Counted from the stretch's first letter, positions 1-8,905 are shown. The stretch is DNA of 53,385 bases from Minisyncoccota bacterium (GCA_028280145.1 JANQMM010000063.1:1-53385), one strand, 5' to 3'. Translations and numbers: made by a program. The notes: generated by a model not told the origin, from the sequence alone.

Positions 1-165
1 GTGGGCAACGCCCGTGAAGTGATGTACCACGATGGACCTGCTGATGGTATTACCACTGATCAGGGCTCAACAACAGTTGGTTTCCAAGCAGAGATTATGA
101 ACTATCAGGAGGCCGGAACGGACTACACAGCAGTCATTACATACGTTGCAACACCTGTGTTCTAA
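1..165 (+). CDS. 3' end of a probable surface or secreted protein (partial)
   Basis: An open frame runs from the first base of the window to a TAA at 163-165 and gives 54 residues ending in TYVATPVF. Nothing upstream is visible, so the true start is outside the window; the GTG at position 1 need not be a start. The fragment is rich in Gly, Thr and Asp and ends in an alternating beta-strand pattern (DYTAVITYVATPVF), as is common at the C-termini of extracellular beta-sandwich proteins. A hairpin terminator follows within 40 nt, supporting a real gene end. The family is not identifiable from this piece. Confidence 0.6.
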   Translation: MGNAREVMYHDGPADGITTDQGSTTVGFQAEIMNYQEAGTDYTAVITYVATPVF

Positions 166-203
166 AAGAACTCTGAACACGTTTCATTATCTGTTTCAAA
201 AAA

Positions 204-228
204 CACTCGCGCGGTGCGGGTGTTTTTT
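204..228 (+). terminator. Intrinsic terminator after the first partial gene
   Basis: CACTCGC (204-210) pairs with GCGGGTG (216-222) around a short loop and is followed directly by six T residues (223-228). It ends the partial gene at 165. The next gene starts at 235, so the GTG at 214 lies inside this stem and is an unlikely start. Confidence 0.8.
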
Positions 229-234
229 GCTATC

Positions 235-912
235 ATGTCGCTCATGACCGAGAATAAACGGAAAGAAAGAGAAAAACGAGCCCGACTCATGGTCGCAGAA
301 CTGAAAAAGATCTATCCGAATGCCACAACTGAACTTAATTGGAATACACATTTTGAATTATTGGTTGCGGTCATCCTTTCCGCACAGTGCACCGATAAAC
401 GAGTAAATGAGGTAACGAAAGACCTTTTCAAGAAGTACAGAAAACTTAATGATTACGTTAATGCAAACATAGCAGAATTTGAGAAAGATATACGATCAAC
501 GGGTTTTTATCGAAATAAGACAAAAAATATATTGGGAGCGGCGCGGGTTGTAAAAGAGCAGTTCAACGGGCGTGTTCCAAAGACCATGGAAGAAATGCTT
601 ACCATTCCGGGGGTGGCACGCAAGACAGCAAATGTGGTTCTTGGGAATGCATATGGTATTTATGAAGGAATAGCTGTTGATACGCACGTACGACGGCTTG
701 CCCTTAAATTTGACTTAACCGATTCAAAGAATCCTGTTCAGATTGAGCGAGATCTTATGGAGATCATTCCAAAGAAAGACTGGAAATGGGTGAATCACCA
801 AATGGTGCTGTATGGCCGATATATTTGTACCGCTCGCCCGCATGACTGCGAAGATCATCCGCTTACCAAGCTATATCCGAAAGCTGCCTTAACGTGGCCT
901 ACTTCGCGGTAA
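235..912 (+). CDS. nth: Endonuclease III (DNA glycosylase/AP lyase) lacking the Fe-S cluster ligands
   Basis: Base-excision repair enzyme that removes oxidised pyrimidines and cleaves at the abasic site. The helix-hairpin-helix is clear (IPGVARKTANVV), with the Schiff-base lysine at about residue 130 and the catalytic Asp at about residue 149 (VDTHVRR). About 225 aa from the ATG at 235, close to the family length; an in-frame GTG at 214 sits inside the preceding terminator and is rejected. Oddity: the C-terminal [4Fe-4S] loop, normally C-x6-C-x2-C-x5-C, reads C-x6-C-x2-H-x5-Y here, so two of four ligands are missing. A cluster of the usual kind could not form. The MutY-like enzyme 2 kb downstream also lacks its cysteines. 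Confidence 0.93.
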   Translation: MSLMTENKRKEREKRARLMVAELKKIYPNATTELNWNTHFELLVAVILSAQCTDKRVNEVTKDLFKKYRKLNDYVNANIAEFEKDIRSTGFYRNKTKNILGAARVVKEQFNGRVPKTMEEMLTIPGVARKTANVVLGNAYGIYEGIAVDTHVRRLALKFDLTDSKNPVQIERDLMEIIPKKDWKWVNHQMVLYGRYICTARPHDCEDHPLTKLYPKAALTWPTSR

Positions 913-981
913 ATAGCCAACACTTTACATCTTTTTCGTGTCGATTTAGAGTAGATATATATAACTTACTATTTTAGAATC

Positions 982-2226
982 ATGAAAATACTACCTATTA
1001 CACTTTTGGCTTTCTTTGCGGGTTCAATCGGAGTGCTCTACGCCGAACAGATTGATCCGCCTTCCTTAGAGCTGGACGCGGGTCAGGCTGATGTAAGGGC
1101 GGTTTCTGCCGTGTCAGTTGAAAGGGATGCCGCTTCTGAGACGGAGGATACGCAGACAGATGACGCAACCTCAGTTGAACCGGAAATGATCAGTATGGAC
1201 CTGACCACAAGCGAGAGCGCAACGTCACAAGAAAGCGTATCCGGTTTTCTAAAAATTGATGGCATAGATGGAGAGTCGACAGATAATGAGAGCTCTGGCT
1301 CAGACGGAAGAGATGTAACGACACCTACTCCTACCACCTTTGGAGTTGAACGTGAGATGAAAGAGTCAGGAGAAAAGGGAGGAACAGAAGATATTAATAT
1401 TGGAGTCGGGGAGTTGCACGAAAGTGATCCGCATGAAGATTGGATCATTATCGAAAGCGCTGTCGATTCAGAAATGAATAAGGCAGACTTAGTGGAGAGA
1501 ATAACAACTGATTCCGATGGAGGCCTTCAGGCCATATATATAAAACTTCCCGACATTGAAGGGGAAAGTTCCTCAAAGAAGAAACCAAAAGAGATAGTGG
1601 TTGTTGGAAGCAAGGTGCGTAGTGAAAATACGCCTCAATTAGTGCGTGATGTCGGAGAAGACACAGCTGTTGCGGATTCCTTCTTTGATATATGGGTGGA
1701 TGCTGCCGACCCTGCACAAGCGTCGTCTCCAGACTCGTTTTTCGACATTTTCGTTGACGCAGGTGAAGAACGATCGACTCCGGATTCCTTCTTTGATATT
1801 TTCGTTGATGTCACCGATCAAGACCTACAACTCCAGGCAGTCAGCGTTGCCCAAAATGATGAAAGCATAGAACAGGTAACTGTTTTGGAAGAAGCGGTTC
1901 GTGTCGATTATCGTGCGCACATAAAGTTGTTTGGTTTTATTCCACTTACTACAACAAGATCTGTGGAGGTTGAAACAAATGCTCTTGGTGTCGGGAATGT
2001 GGAAGTTGATCTTCCCTGGTGGCATGTTCTTGCGCGCAAGGATGTCGACTCTGAAGCTCTCAAACAAGAACTCGAAAAATCATTTGAGAGCAACATTCCT
2101 TCAGTAGAAACAGCTGACAAACGACCGACTGAAGAGGTGGCATTCTATTACAACAAGATACGAGCACAGGTGTTAAAAACAATTGGGGAAGTCGGAACGC
2201 AGGATGAAAAAGGTGGCGATATTTGA
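982..2226 (+). CDS. Secreted or membrane-associated acidic protein with three DSFFDI repeats
   Basis: 414 aa of unknown function. The N-terminus is a signal peptide (MKILPITLLAFFAGSIGVLYA, cleavage near residue 21). Residues about 22-220 are acidic and low in complexity (Asp/Glu/Ser/Thr). Residues about 231-278 hold three spaced copies of DSFFDI(W/F)VD separated by 13-16 residue linkers. The C-terminal region (about 300-365) looks folded, with an FGFIPLTTTRSVEVETNALG segment followed by a Trp pair in DLPWWHVLARKDV. The next gene starts inside its end (overlap 2204-2226), suggesting co-transcription. A role in the cell envelope is inferred only from the signal peptide and composition. Confidence 0.85.
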   Translation: MKILPITLLAFFAGSIGVLYAEQIDPPSLELDAGQADVRAVSAVSVERDAASETEDTQTDDATSVEPEMISMDLTTSESATSQESVSGFLKIDGIDGESTDNESSGSDGRDVTTPTPTTFGVEREMKESGEKGGTEDINIGVGELHESDPHEDWIIIESAVDSEMNKADLVERITTDSDGGLQAIYIKLPDIEGESSSKKKPKEIVVVGSKVRSENTPQLVRDVGEDTAVADSFFDIWVDAADPAQASSPDSFFDIFVDAGEERSTPDSFFDIFVDVTDQDLQLQAVSVAQNDESIEQVTVLEEAVRVDYRAHIKLFGFIPLTTTRSVEVETNALGVGNVEVDLPWWHVLARKDVDSEALKQELEKSFESNIPSVETADKRPTEEVAFYYNKIRAQVLKTIGEVGTQDEKGGDI

Positions 2227-2887
2227 TGTTGACGGGACCATTTTTCGCTCTAGCTTACTGATCGAGTTCGTTGAGGCGCTTGCGGCGAAAGGCGTCATCT
2301 CAGAAGAAGCTCCTCACGAATACGCTCGGGAATACGAAGCTTGGCGAAATCGAAATGGTAGCTACGATGCGTATATTGGAGCTGTTGTAGATACGTTCTT
2401 ACACAATATCAAAGGGGTATTCTACGGTGACTTTAAGGATATTGCAGATGCCGTCATAGAGGAGCAAAAGCATCGAGTATACCGCTATACGAGAGACCTC
2501 GTTCAAGCCCTGAAGAAGGACAATTACTTTATCCTTGCGATCTCGCAATCACCAAAAACAATACTGGATCCGTTTTGTCTGCACATGGGTTTTGATAAGG
2601 TGTACGGACGTCTCTATGAGCTTGGTCCACAGGACCGTTTCACCGGTGAGATAATAGACCTGCATCTCATCGCAAATAAAGCAAACGTATTGAAACGTGC
2701 GGTTGAAAAAGAACACTTGACCCTCGAGGGTTCTGTTGGTGTTGGTGATACGGATGGAGATATCCCGTTTCTTGAACTCGTTGATAAGCCCATTTGTTTC
2801 AATCCAAACGACCTCTTGTATAAGGAGGCAAAGCGACGAAATTGGCAAGTAGTTGTTGAAAGGAAGAATGTCATCTATGAGCTCTAA
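2204..2887 (+). CDS. HAD-superfamily IB phosphatase (SerB-like)
   Basis: 227 aa. HAD motif I is FDVDGT (nucleophile Asp8, acid/base Asp10), motif II is the Ser in AISQSPKTIL, motif III the Lys in IANKANVLKRAV, and motif IV is GVGDTDGDIPFLE. The spacing fits the HAD-IB group, which includes phosphoserine phosphatases. The substrate cannot be read from sequence; phosphoserine is one option, other small phosphomonoesters or phospholipid headgroups are others. The ATG at 2204 puts MKKVAIFDVDGT at the N-terminus as usual for the family, and overlaps the previous gene by 23 nt. The following gene starts inside its last codons. Confidence 0.88.
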   Translation: MKKVAIFDVDGTIFRSSLLIEFVEALAAKGVISEEAPHEYAREYEAWRNRNGSYDAYIGAVVDTFLHNIKGVFYGDFKDIADAVIEEQKHRVYRYTRDLVQALKKDNYFILAISQSPKTILDPFCLHMGFDKVYGRLYELGPQDRFTGEIIDLHLIANKANVLKRAVEKEHLTLEGSVGVGDTDGDIPFLELVDKPICFNPNDLLYKEAKRRNWQVVVERKNVIYEL

Positions 2888-3176
2888 ATGGAAAGTCAAA
2901 ATAGAAAAAGTTGGAGAAACCATAGAGGCTCGTATCTTTGAAGCGGTCGTTATCGATACTGGTGAGGAATATCCATTCAAAGTGACGGTTGATAAAACAT
3001 ATTCGGAGGAATTGTTTGGTAAAAGTATTCCACTGATACTGCTTGTACAACAATCATTCATGTTTTTACTTGAGCGCGAACCGGTCACCTCAATTCTGCG
3101 GGACTTTAATCTTCGGGAAATTCAAACCTATTTTCCTGAATATGAAGAAACGATGCGAACGTTATTTGCCGCATGA
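2877..3176 (+). CDS. Small conserved-looking protein of unknown function
   Basis: 99 aa, not recognised. It begins with a beta-rich segment (KWKVKIEKVGETIEARIFEAVVIDTGEEYPFKV) and continues with helices (LLVQQSFMFLLEREP). No signal peptide or membrane segment. The ATG at 2877 has a purine-rich AAAGGAAG about 10 nt upstream; an ATG at 2868 is an alternative but lies too close to that site. The gene overlaps the HAD phosphatase end and its own stop overlaps the next start (ATGA at 3173-3176), so all three are probably translationally coupled. Confidence 0.7.
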   Translation: MSSKWKVKIEKVGETIEARIFEAVVIDTGEEYPFKVTVDKTYSEELFGKSIPLILLVQQSFMFLLEREPVTSILRDFNLREIQTYFPEYEETMRTLFAA

Positions 3177-3964
3177 ACACCGGAACATTTCAAAAAAAAG
3201 TGTGGCAGCACTATCGAACGCACAAGCGCACACTTCCGTGGCGTAATGCCACAAATCCGTATCACGTGTTGCTCTCAGAGCTCATGCTCCAACAGACACA
3301 AGTAGATCGTGTATTGCCAAAATATGAAGCCTTTTTGAAGAAGTATCCTACCCTTACTTCACTTAAGAGGGCGGCGCTTCGTGATGTGCTAGTGCTTTGG
3401 CAGGGTCTTGGGTATAACCGAAGGGCCAAGTTTCTTCATCAAATAGCAAAAATTACAAACGGCAAACTTCCCAAAACATACGCAGAACTTATTGCGCTTC
3501 CCGGCATCGGTCACTACACCGCAGCTGCGATCATGAATTTTGCCTACGGCGTTGCCACACCGATGATCGAGACAAATATTCGCTCGGTGTATATCTTTTT
3601 CTTCTTCAAGGGCGCACATAGTGTTGATGACAAGGAGATTCTTGCTGTTGTTAAGAGAACGATGGATACAGATGATCCTAAGGGATGGTTCAACGCGCTT
3701 ATGGATTATGGCTTACATATAAAGCGGAGGGTTGGCAATGTCAATAAAAAGAGCAAGCACTATACTAAGCAGTCAAAGTTCGAGGGTTCTAATCGAGAGG
3801 TCCGCGGTCGCATCATTAAAGCGCTTACAGAAAAGCCTGCGCTCTCTATGCGCTCCTTAAAGGAAATAACACGTACCGCTCCAAGACAGATAAAAGAAAA
3901 TCTTGCCCGATTGGAGCAAGAAGGAATGATTCGGCGCAAGAAACGATCTTACACGTTGGCCTAA
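3173..3964 (+). CDS. MutY-like adenine DNA glycosylase without Fe-S cluster, with a winged-helix-like tail
   Basis: 263 aa. The HhH-GPD core matches A/G-specific adenine glycosylases: LPWRNATNPYHVLLSELMLQQTQV with the catalytic Glu at residue 36, and LPGIGHYTAAAI as the helix-hairpin-helix. The second catalytic position, normally Asp in MutY (LDGNV), is Glu133 here (IETNIRS). The protein has no cysteine at all, so the C-terminal [4Fe-4S] loop is absent. Where classical MutY has a Nudix-like domain that reads 8-oxoG, this protein has about 60 residues that look like a winged helix (SMRSLKEITRTAPRQIKENLARLEQEGMI). Function as an adenine glycosylase is therefore likely but not certain. Start overlaps the previous stop by 4 nt. 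Confidence 0.85.
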   Translation: MNTGTFQKKVWQHYRTHKRTLPWRNATNPYHVLLSELMLQQTQVDRVLPKYEAFLKKYPTLTSLKRAALRDVLVLWQGLGYNRRAKFLHQIAKITNGKLPKTYAELIALPGIGHYTAAAIMNFAYGVATPMIETNIRSVYIFFFFKGAHSVDDKEILAVVKRTMDTDDPKGWFNALMDYGLHIKRRVGNVNKKSKHYTKQSKFEGSNREVRGRIIKALTEKPALSMRSLKEITRTAPRQIKENLARLEQEGMIRRKKRSYTLA

Positions 3965-5136
3965 CGCGTATCTTCAATACGAAACGCAAAGAATATACCG
4001 GCAAGAGTGACGAGTCCGAGAACCACCCAGATGTGTTGTATGTCCATGAAGAGCAGAGCAAGCGTGCCGACTGCCGGACCTGCCACATAGGCGACTGGTC
4101 GCGTTATCCTAAAAAAGCCAATGGTATTGTTATCGGTTGCGTTTACGTGTTTAAAGAAGTAGCTTTCAGACATTATCTCGATCAGACTTGCTCCGATGCG
4201 CGTTATAAGAAGTAGCATTGCCCACACAATGAATGTGTTTGCGGTAATAAAAGCAAGAAGGAAGGTGAATACGCCTGCGATAAGAAAACCTGTGATCAGA
4301 AGTTCTTTTTCCCCTAAATATTTGTCCGCGATCTTACCCGCAGGGTATTCAAGGAGTACAAAAGGAAGGAGCATGATAGCCGTGATGAAGCCTATTTCCG
4401 CCCACGAGAATCCGATATGGGCGTGGAGATAGATCGGCATATAAATAACCATCCATGAGAAGAAAAATCTCATGATGAATTGAGACATAAGTATATTGTA
4501 GAGATTTTTATGCTCTATGATACAGCGCAGTGTGCCTCGTATCCGTATCCGATGGTACTCCGGGTCTTTGAAGTCCTTGAATGAACGAATGATCATCAGA
4601 AATGGTATGAGAAACAGTGCTGATGTCAGATATATTTTCCAATAGTCTCCATTTGTGAGCATGAGTCCTGATACAAGTGGGGCAAGAATGAGGGCCATGT
4701 TGACCACAGTGAGAAACGTACCTCGAACCGCACCAGTTTCGCCTTCTTGCTTCGTGTACCCCTCAAGAAAGACGTCAAAGTTGAATAAAATGAGAGGAAA
4801 CGTCACTGCGTGCAGAATGAAGAGCGGCACTGCCGTGTAGAAGGACTGGGAAAATGCGAGCCCCAAAAAAATGAAGAACTCAACGAACGTAAGAGCAAGA
4901 AGGGTTTTATAATTTCCGACAAGTCGCAGTAATCGTGCAATATAGATGAGTGCCGGGATGCTTATGGCAGAGCTTATGATATAGATCGAGCCAACCAGTC
5001 TTTCATCCACAAAGGTGCTTAAAAAACTTGAGTTCATATACACCACGAAGAACAGGTGGAAAGAGAGAACAAAGCTCGAAACATACAACAATCCAAAAGT
5101 GTGCTTGTTCTTTTGAGCCAGTGATTCACCAATCAT
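3961..5136 (-). CDS. MFS transporter
   Basis: About 391 aa with about 12 hydrophobic segments, typical of the major facilitator superfamily. Residues such as ALIYIARLLRLVGNYK and EYPAGKIADKYLGEK match the cytoplasmic loop regions of drug- and metabolite-type MFS permeases. The substrate is unknown. The ATG at 5136 is preferred over an upstream in-frame TTG at 5160 because a TATAAT box ends 6 nt before it. It lies 7 nt after the RNase J stop, so it can also be read as the last gene of the operon. Its 3' end overlaps the MutY-like gene tail to tail. Confidence 0.88.
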   Translation of the reverse strand: MIGESLAQKNKHTFGLLYVSSFVLSFHLFFVVYMNSSFLSTFVDERLVGSIYIISSAISIPALIYIARLLRLVGNYKTLLALTFVEFFIFLGLAFSQSFYTAVPLFILHAVTFPLILFNFDVFLEGYTKQEGETGAVRGTFLTVVNMALILAPLVSGLMLTNGDYWKIYLTSALFLIPFLMIIRSFKDFKDPEYHRIRIRGTLRCIIEHKNLYNILMSQFIMRFFFSWMVIYMPIYLHAHIGFSWAEIGFITAIMLLPFVLLEYPAGKIADKYLGEKELLITGFLIAGVFTFLLAFITANTFIVWAMLLLITRIGASLIEIMSESYFFKHVNATDNNTIGFFRITRPVAYVAGPAVGTLALLFMDIQHIWVVLGLVTLAGIFFAFRIEDTR

Positions 5137-5142
5137 AGACTT

Positions 5143-5148
5143 ATTATA
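5143..5148 (-). promoter_or_regulatory. -10 box (TATAAT) for the MFS gene
   Basis: On the minus strand TATAAT ends 6 nt before the ATG at 5136. Transcription normally starts about 6-7 nt after a -10 box, so the mRNA would start at or next to the start codon. It overlaps the RNase J stop codon. No convincing -35 was seen. Confidence 0.45.
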
Positions 5149-7132
5149 CTCCGAGTACAACCGGTATAACTATTGGTCGTTTGTTTGTTTTCTGGTAGAG
5201 GAAACGACTTACGTCATCTGTGACATTTGCCTTCACGTGATCGAAGTTGATCGGGTTCATGTCTTTTGCAGTCGTCTCAACCGTGCGTTTTACGATCAGA
5301 CGGGTCTGTTGTAAGAGTTCCTGGCTTTCGCGCAGGTATACGAAACCGCGAGAAATAATGTCCGGTGATTTGCGGAGCTTTCCGGTCTTGAGATTAATGG
5401 TCGCAATGATCACAAACATACCGTCTTGGGCAAGCAATTTTCTGTCCCGGATAAGCACTTCCTGTACGTCTCCAATAGAGAACCCGTCGACGATACGAAG
5501 GCTATCCGGTGCTTTTTCTTTTAGCTTCACTATCTTTTTGCCGCCATCTCGTATCTCAATGATGGAACTGTTATCAGGAATGACACAGTTACCTTCAGCA
5601 ACTCCCGCATCTCTTGCTATGTCGGTGTGTACAGTGAGCATGTAATGATATCCGTGCAGTGGAATGAAGAACTTTGCTCCGATTTTCTTGTGGATCCATA
5701 GTGTCTCATCACGGTTTGCATGCCCTGAAGAGTGTACATCAGATGTCTGGTAGGTGATGATGTGCGCTCCTTGTCTTGAGAGCTTGTCCTTCATGCCTTG
5801 TACTGCCCGTTCATTTCCGGGAACAACAGAAGAGGAGAGAATGATGGTGTCGGTGGGTTTTATGCGTACTTTTTTGTGAGTTTTATTTGCCATCCGCATA
5901 AGTGCGGCAAATTCATCTCCCTGAGCTCCTGTTACCATCATGACTATCTTGTTGTCCGGATATCTGTCAACTTCGTCAGGGCTGATAAAGACGGACGGAT
6001 CAACGTCAAGCATCTTTAATTGACGAACGATATCAACATTTGTTTTCATACTTCGTCCCTCAATAACGATCTTCTTCTTAAGTCTTTTTGCCACCTCGAC
6101 CATTTTCATGACACGTTCCAATTGAGAAGCAAATGTTCCGATGATCGTGCGGGCCTGAACATTCTTGATGATCTTTTCAAGATTTTCGTGTACCTTCCAC
6201 TCCGGAAATGAGAAACCGGGGCGCTCCACGTTTGTTGAGTCTGCAAGCAGAAGAAGTACATTCTCTTTTGCAAACTGTGCGAACTCCTTTTCTTCAGCTT
6301 TGCTTGGCACACCATCAACATGGTCGAGTTTAAGGTCGCCCGTGTGCACGATCTTCCCGTAAGGAGTGTCGATAATGATTCCCATTGAGTCGGGAATAGT
6401 GTGTGTTACTGCAAAGAACCCGACTGTGAGGTCACCAAGCTTGATGCTATCCGTTTTTTCTATTTCATGGACAGTAATCGGCTCTGTGTGCGGGAATTCA
6501 TCCTGTCTTTTCTTGATCATCACGCTGGTGAGACGTCTTGTGTAAATAGGCGGATTCCCAAGGCTTTCAATGACGTACGGGATGCCTCCAATGTGGTCGA
6601 GGTGTCCGTGGGTAACCAATATCGCGCGTATCTTATCTTTTCGATCCTCAAGATACTTTGTGTTTGGGAGAATGTAATCGATTCCGGGAGTGTCATCTTC
6701 ACGAAACTGAAACCCACAATCAACAATAAGAATGTCATTTCCAATTTCAAACGCTGTCATGTTTCGACCGACCTCTTCCACACCTCCAAGAGGGACAATG
6801 CGGATACTGTCTGCCGCAAGCGGCGGGATCTTGTCTTCCTTCTTTCCGTTTGCTGAGAGTTTTACGTTGACCTGCATCTTCTGCGGCTTACGTAACTTGT
6901 TTCTTGTAGCACGAGCCCGTTTTGCACGATTGATCCGGTCGCTTTTATTGCTTTTCTGTGACGTACGGGTGGCGGTTGTTTTGCGAGCCGTTTTTCTCGA
7001 AGGTATTTTTCTCGAGTTCGGACTTCCGGATGCAATCGTCCTTTTCTTCCGCACAACTTTTCTTCCGCGGGATGCCGTTGTCTTGCGTGCTGGCCCACCG
7101 CTTCTTTTTCGTCCTTTTTCTTGGTATGTCAT
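5144..7132 (-). CDS. rnj: Ribonuclease J with a long basic N-terminal extension
   Basis: 662 aa. Metallo-beta-lactamase/beta-CASP ribonuclease with 5'-3' exo- and endonuclease activity in mRNA decay and RNA maturation. The metal site THGHLDHIGG is at about residues 174-183, and the beta-CASP region ends with HSSGHANRDE. The catalytic part starts near residue 105 (DSIRIVPLGGVEEVGRNM), so the first 100 residues are extra. They are dominated by Lys, Arg, Ser and Thr (for example RKTARKTTATRTSQK) and are probably disordered and RNA-binding; this is inference. The gene starts 6 nt after the substrate-binding-protein stop and is followed by the MFS gene, giving a three-gene minus-strand operon. Confidence 0.95.
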   Translation of the reverse strand: MTYQEKGRKRSGGPARKTTASRGRKVVRKKRTIASGSPNSRKIPSRKTARKTTATRTSQKSNKSDRINRAKRARATRNKLRKPQKMQVNVKLSANGKKEDKIPPLAADSIRIVPLGGVEEVGRNMTAFEIGNDILIVDCGFQFREDDTPGIDYILPNTKYLEDRKDKIRAILVTHGHLDHIGGIPYVIESLGNPPIYTRRLTSVMIKKRQDEFPHTEPITVHEIEKTDSIKLGDLTVGFFAVTHTIPDSMGIIIDTPYGKIVHTGDLKLDHVDGVPSKAEEKEFAQFAKENVLLLLADSTNVERPGFSFPEWKVHENLEKIIKNVQARTIIGTFASQLERVMKMVEVAKRLKKKIVIEGRSMKTNVDIVRQLKMLDVDPSVFISPDEVDRYPDNKIVMMVTGAQGDEFAALMRMANKTHKKVRIKPTDTIILSSSVVPGNERAVQGMKDKLSRQGAHIITYQTSDVHSSGHANRDETLWIHKKIGAKFFIPLHGYHYMLTVHTDIARDAGVAEGNCVIPDNSSIIEIRDGGKKIVKLKEKAPDSLRIVDGFSIGDVQEVLIRDRKLLAQDGMFVIIATINLKTGKLRKSPDIISRGFVYLRESQELLQQTRLIVKRTVETTAKDMNPINFDHVKANVTDDVSRFLYQKTNKRPIVIPVVLGV

Positions 7133-7138
7133 ATTTTT

Positions 7139-8905
7139 TTAGTTAACAAAGAAGTTCCATACATGATCCGTGTGTATATACCACTCGTGAACATTGAGGA
7201 ACCGCTCGCTTGGCGTTGTAACCGATCCAAGTCTGATGTTCTCAATATGTTGAGGAACAACATAAATAAAATCTGGTGTATAAATAAAGATCGCAGGAAT
7301 GTCATTTTCGATCTCGCTCTGGAATATCTCGAACTTCTCCAGACGCTCTTCCTTATTGCTGATCGTTCGGGCCTCTTCAAGTGCCGCATCAACAGTGATG
7401 TTTGCGTAGAGGGCGATGTTAAGTCCCGGGTCATTTCTTTGCGATGAGTGCCAGAATGCAAAAAGATCAAGTTCGCGTCCGACGATCTCTCCGAAGAGCA
7501 AAGCATCGTATTTGCGGGGACGAATGACATTCTGATTCAGGTCTCCTGTCTCAAACACATTTACGTCAACGAGTGCGCCGATCGCTTCCCATTCTTCCTT
7601 TACAATGTTTGCGACCGCCTTAAGCTCGGGGATATTTGCTGTTGCGATGGAAAACTCAAGCCGATCGACCCCGTCATTTTCTTCCTTCTCCCACACACCA
7701 CTTTCTTCGTTTACAGTCCACTGGTTGCGTTCCAGAATGTCAATTGCACGTTTCTTTTGTGACAGTGCTTCTAGTTCAAGCTCTTCCGCACTCAATTCTC
7801 TTTCCGGGAGTATTCCGGGCGGAATCGGGCTGTCGATCGCGGTGCCAAATCCGCCAAGGACTTCACGTACGATGCGTTCTTTATCAAGCGCAACATCAAG
7901 AGCCCTTCGAACTTCAATGTGTGCAAAGACCGATGCCCGGTTTTGATTGAAAAAGACACCAAAAATACGAGGGAGGGGCACTTGTTCTATCTGCATATCT
8001 GACGTATTGAGTTCTGCGTATGCAAGGTTGTTGGTCGATATGCTGTTGATCGAATCGACTTCACCATTTATGTATGCGTCGATCAAGAAATCTTCATTCG
8101 GGTAAAAGTACACACGTACTGATTCGATATACGGCCTGCCGAGAGCGTATCCATCAAAACTGTCCAATTCATAGTAGACCGGAATTCCTGAAGAACTTCT
8201 TTTTATTTCTTGTATTTCGAAGGGTCCTGATCCGATCGGATTGGTGTTGAACTCGCTAAAGGCGACCTCTTCGGTATTTGCAGTACCCCAAATGTGTTCG
8301 GGGAGGATGCCAAGCGAGAGGTTTTCAATGAAGGGAGCGTATGGCTGTTCGAGAGTGAACACCACTTCCGTATCGCTCACTTTTTCCACCAGAACGCCTT
8401 CCCAGCTTCCACGTCGCGGACTTTTGATGGTGGGGTTCTGGATGAGTTTCACGGTAAAGACGACATCATCTGCGGTGATCAGTTCACCATCATGAAATTC
8501 AGCATCTTCACGTAGAAACACCGTATATACCAGCCCGTCTTCTGAGACGGTGTGTCCGCGCGCAATATCGTGGACAAATGACCCGTCGGGGGTCGGCTTA
8601 ATGAGTCCGCTATATACAAGCGCTGTCAGGTCTCGATCCGCTTCTGATTGGGCAAGAAGCGGGTTGATGAATCGTGGCGAGCCGACAACACCTTCGGCAA
8701 AACTCCCGCCCTCAGCCGGTATCTCAACAAGTAAATTCTTGTTCACCTGATTCAACAGCGATAGTGTGCTTATGAGGAAGATCGCGCCGAGTACAAGAAA
8801 TAACAGCTTCTCAAAAGGAGAAAAGTCCCGATTGATTCTAAGCGATCTTTTTGAGCTCGTGGTGGGGTAAGGCTCATTCACGTTGTCTGAATGTATTGAG
8901 TCCAT
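7139..8905 (-). CDS. Membrane-anchored extracellular solute-binding protein, family 5 (OppA/DppA-like)
   Basis: 588 aa. One N-terminal transmembrane segment (about residues 32-51) after a cytoplasmic stretch of about 30 residues, so it is a membrane-anchored rather than lipid-anchored binding protein. The rest matches the SBP_bac_5 fold: FINPLLAQSEADRDLTALVYSGL, VYTVFLREDAEFHDGELITADDVVFTVK and later RRALDVALDKERIVREVLGG. These proteins bind peptides or other solutes for ABC import. No ABC permease or ATPase gene is nearby, so either the partners are elsewhere or the protein has another role. First gene of the operon with RNase J. Confidence 0.92.
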   Translation of the reverse strand: MDSIHSDNVNEPYPTTSSKRSLRINRDFSPFEKLLFLVLGAIFLISTLSLLNQVNKNLLVEIPAEGGSFAEGVVGSPRFINPLLAQSEADRDLTALVYSGLIKPTPDGSFVHDIARGHTVSEDGLVYTVFLREDAEFHDGELITADDVVFTVKLIQNPTIKSPRRGSWEGVLVEKVSDTEVVFTLEQPYAPFIENLSLGILPEHIWGTANTEEVAFSEFNTNPIGSGPFEIQEIKRSSSGIPVYYELDSFDGYALGRPYIESVRVYFYPNEDFLIDAYINGEVDSINSISTNNLAYAELNTSDMQIEQVPLPRIFGVFFNQNRASVFAHIEVRRALDVALDKERIVREVLGGFGTAIDSPIPPGILPERELSAEELELEALSQKKRAIDILERNQWTVNEESGVWEKEENDGVDRLEFSIATANIPELKAVANIVKEEWEAIGALVDVNVFETGDLNQNVIRPRKYDALLFGEIVGRELDLFAFWHSSQRNDPGLNIALYANITVDAALEEARTISNKEERLEKFEIFQSEIENDIPAIFIYTPDFIYVVPQHIENIRLGSVTTPSERFLNVHEWYIHTDHVWNFFVN

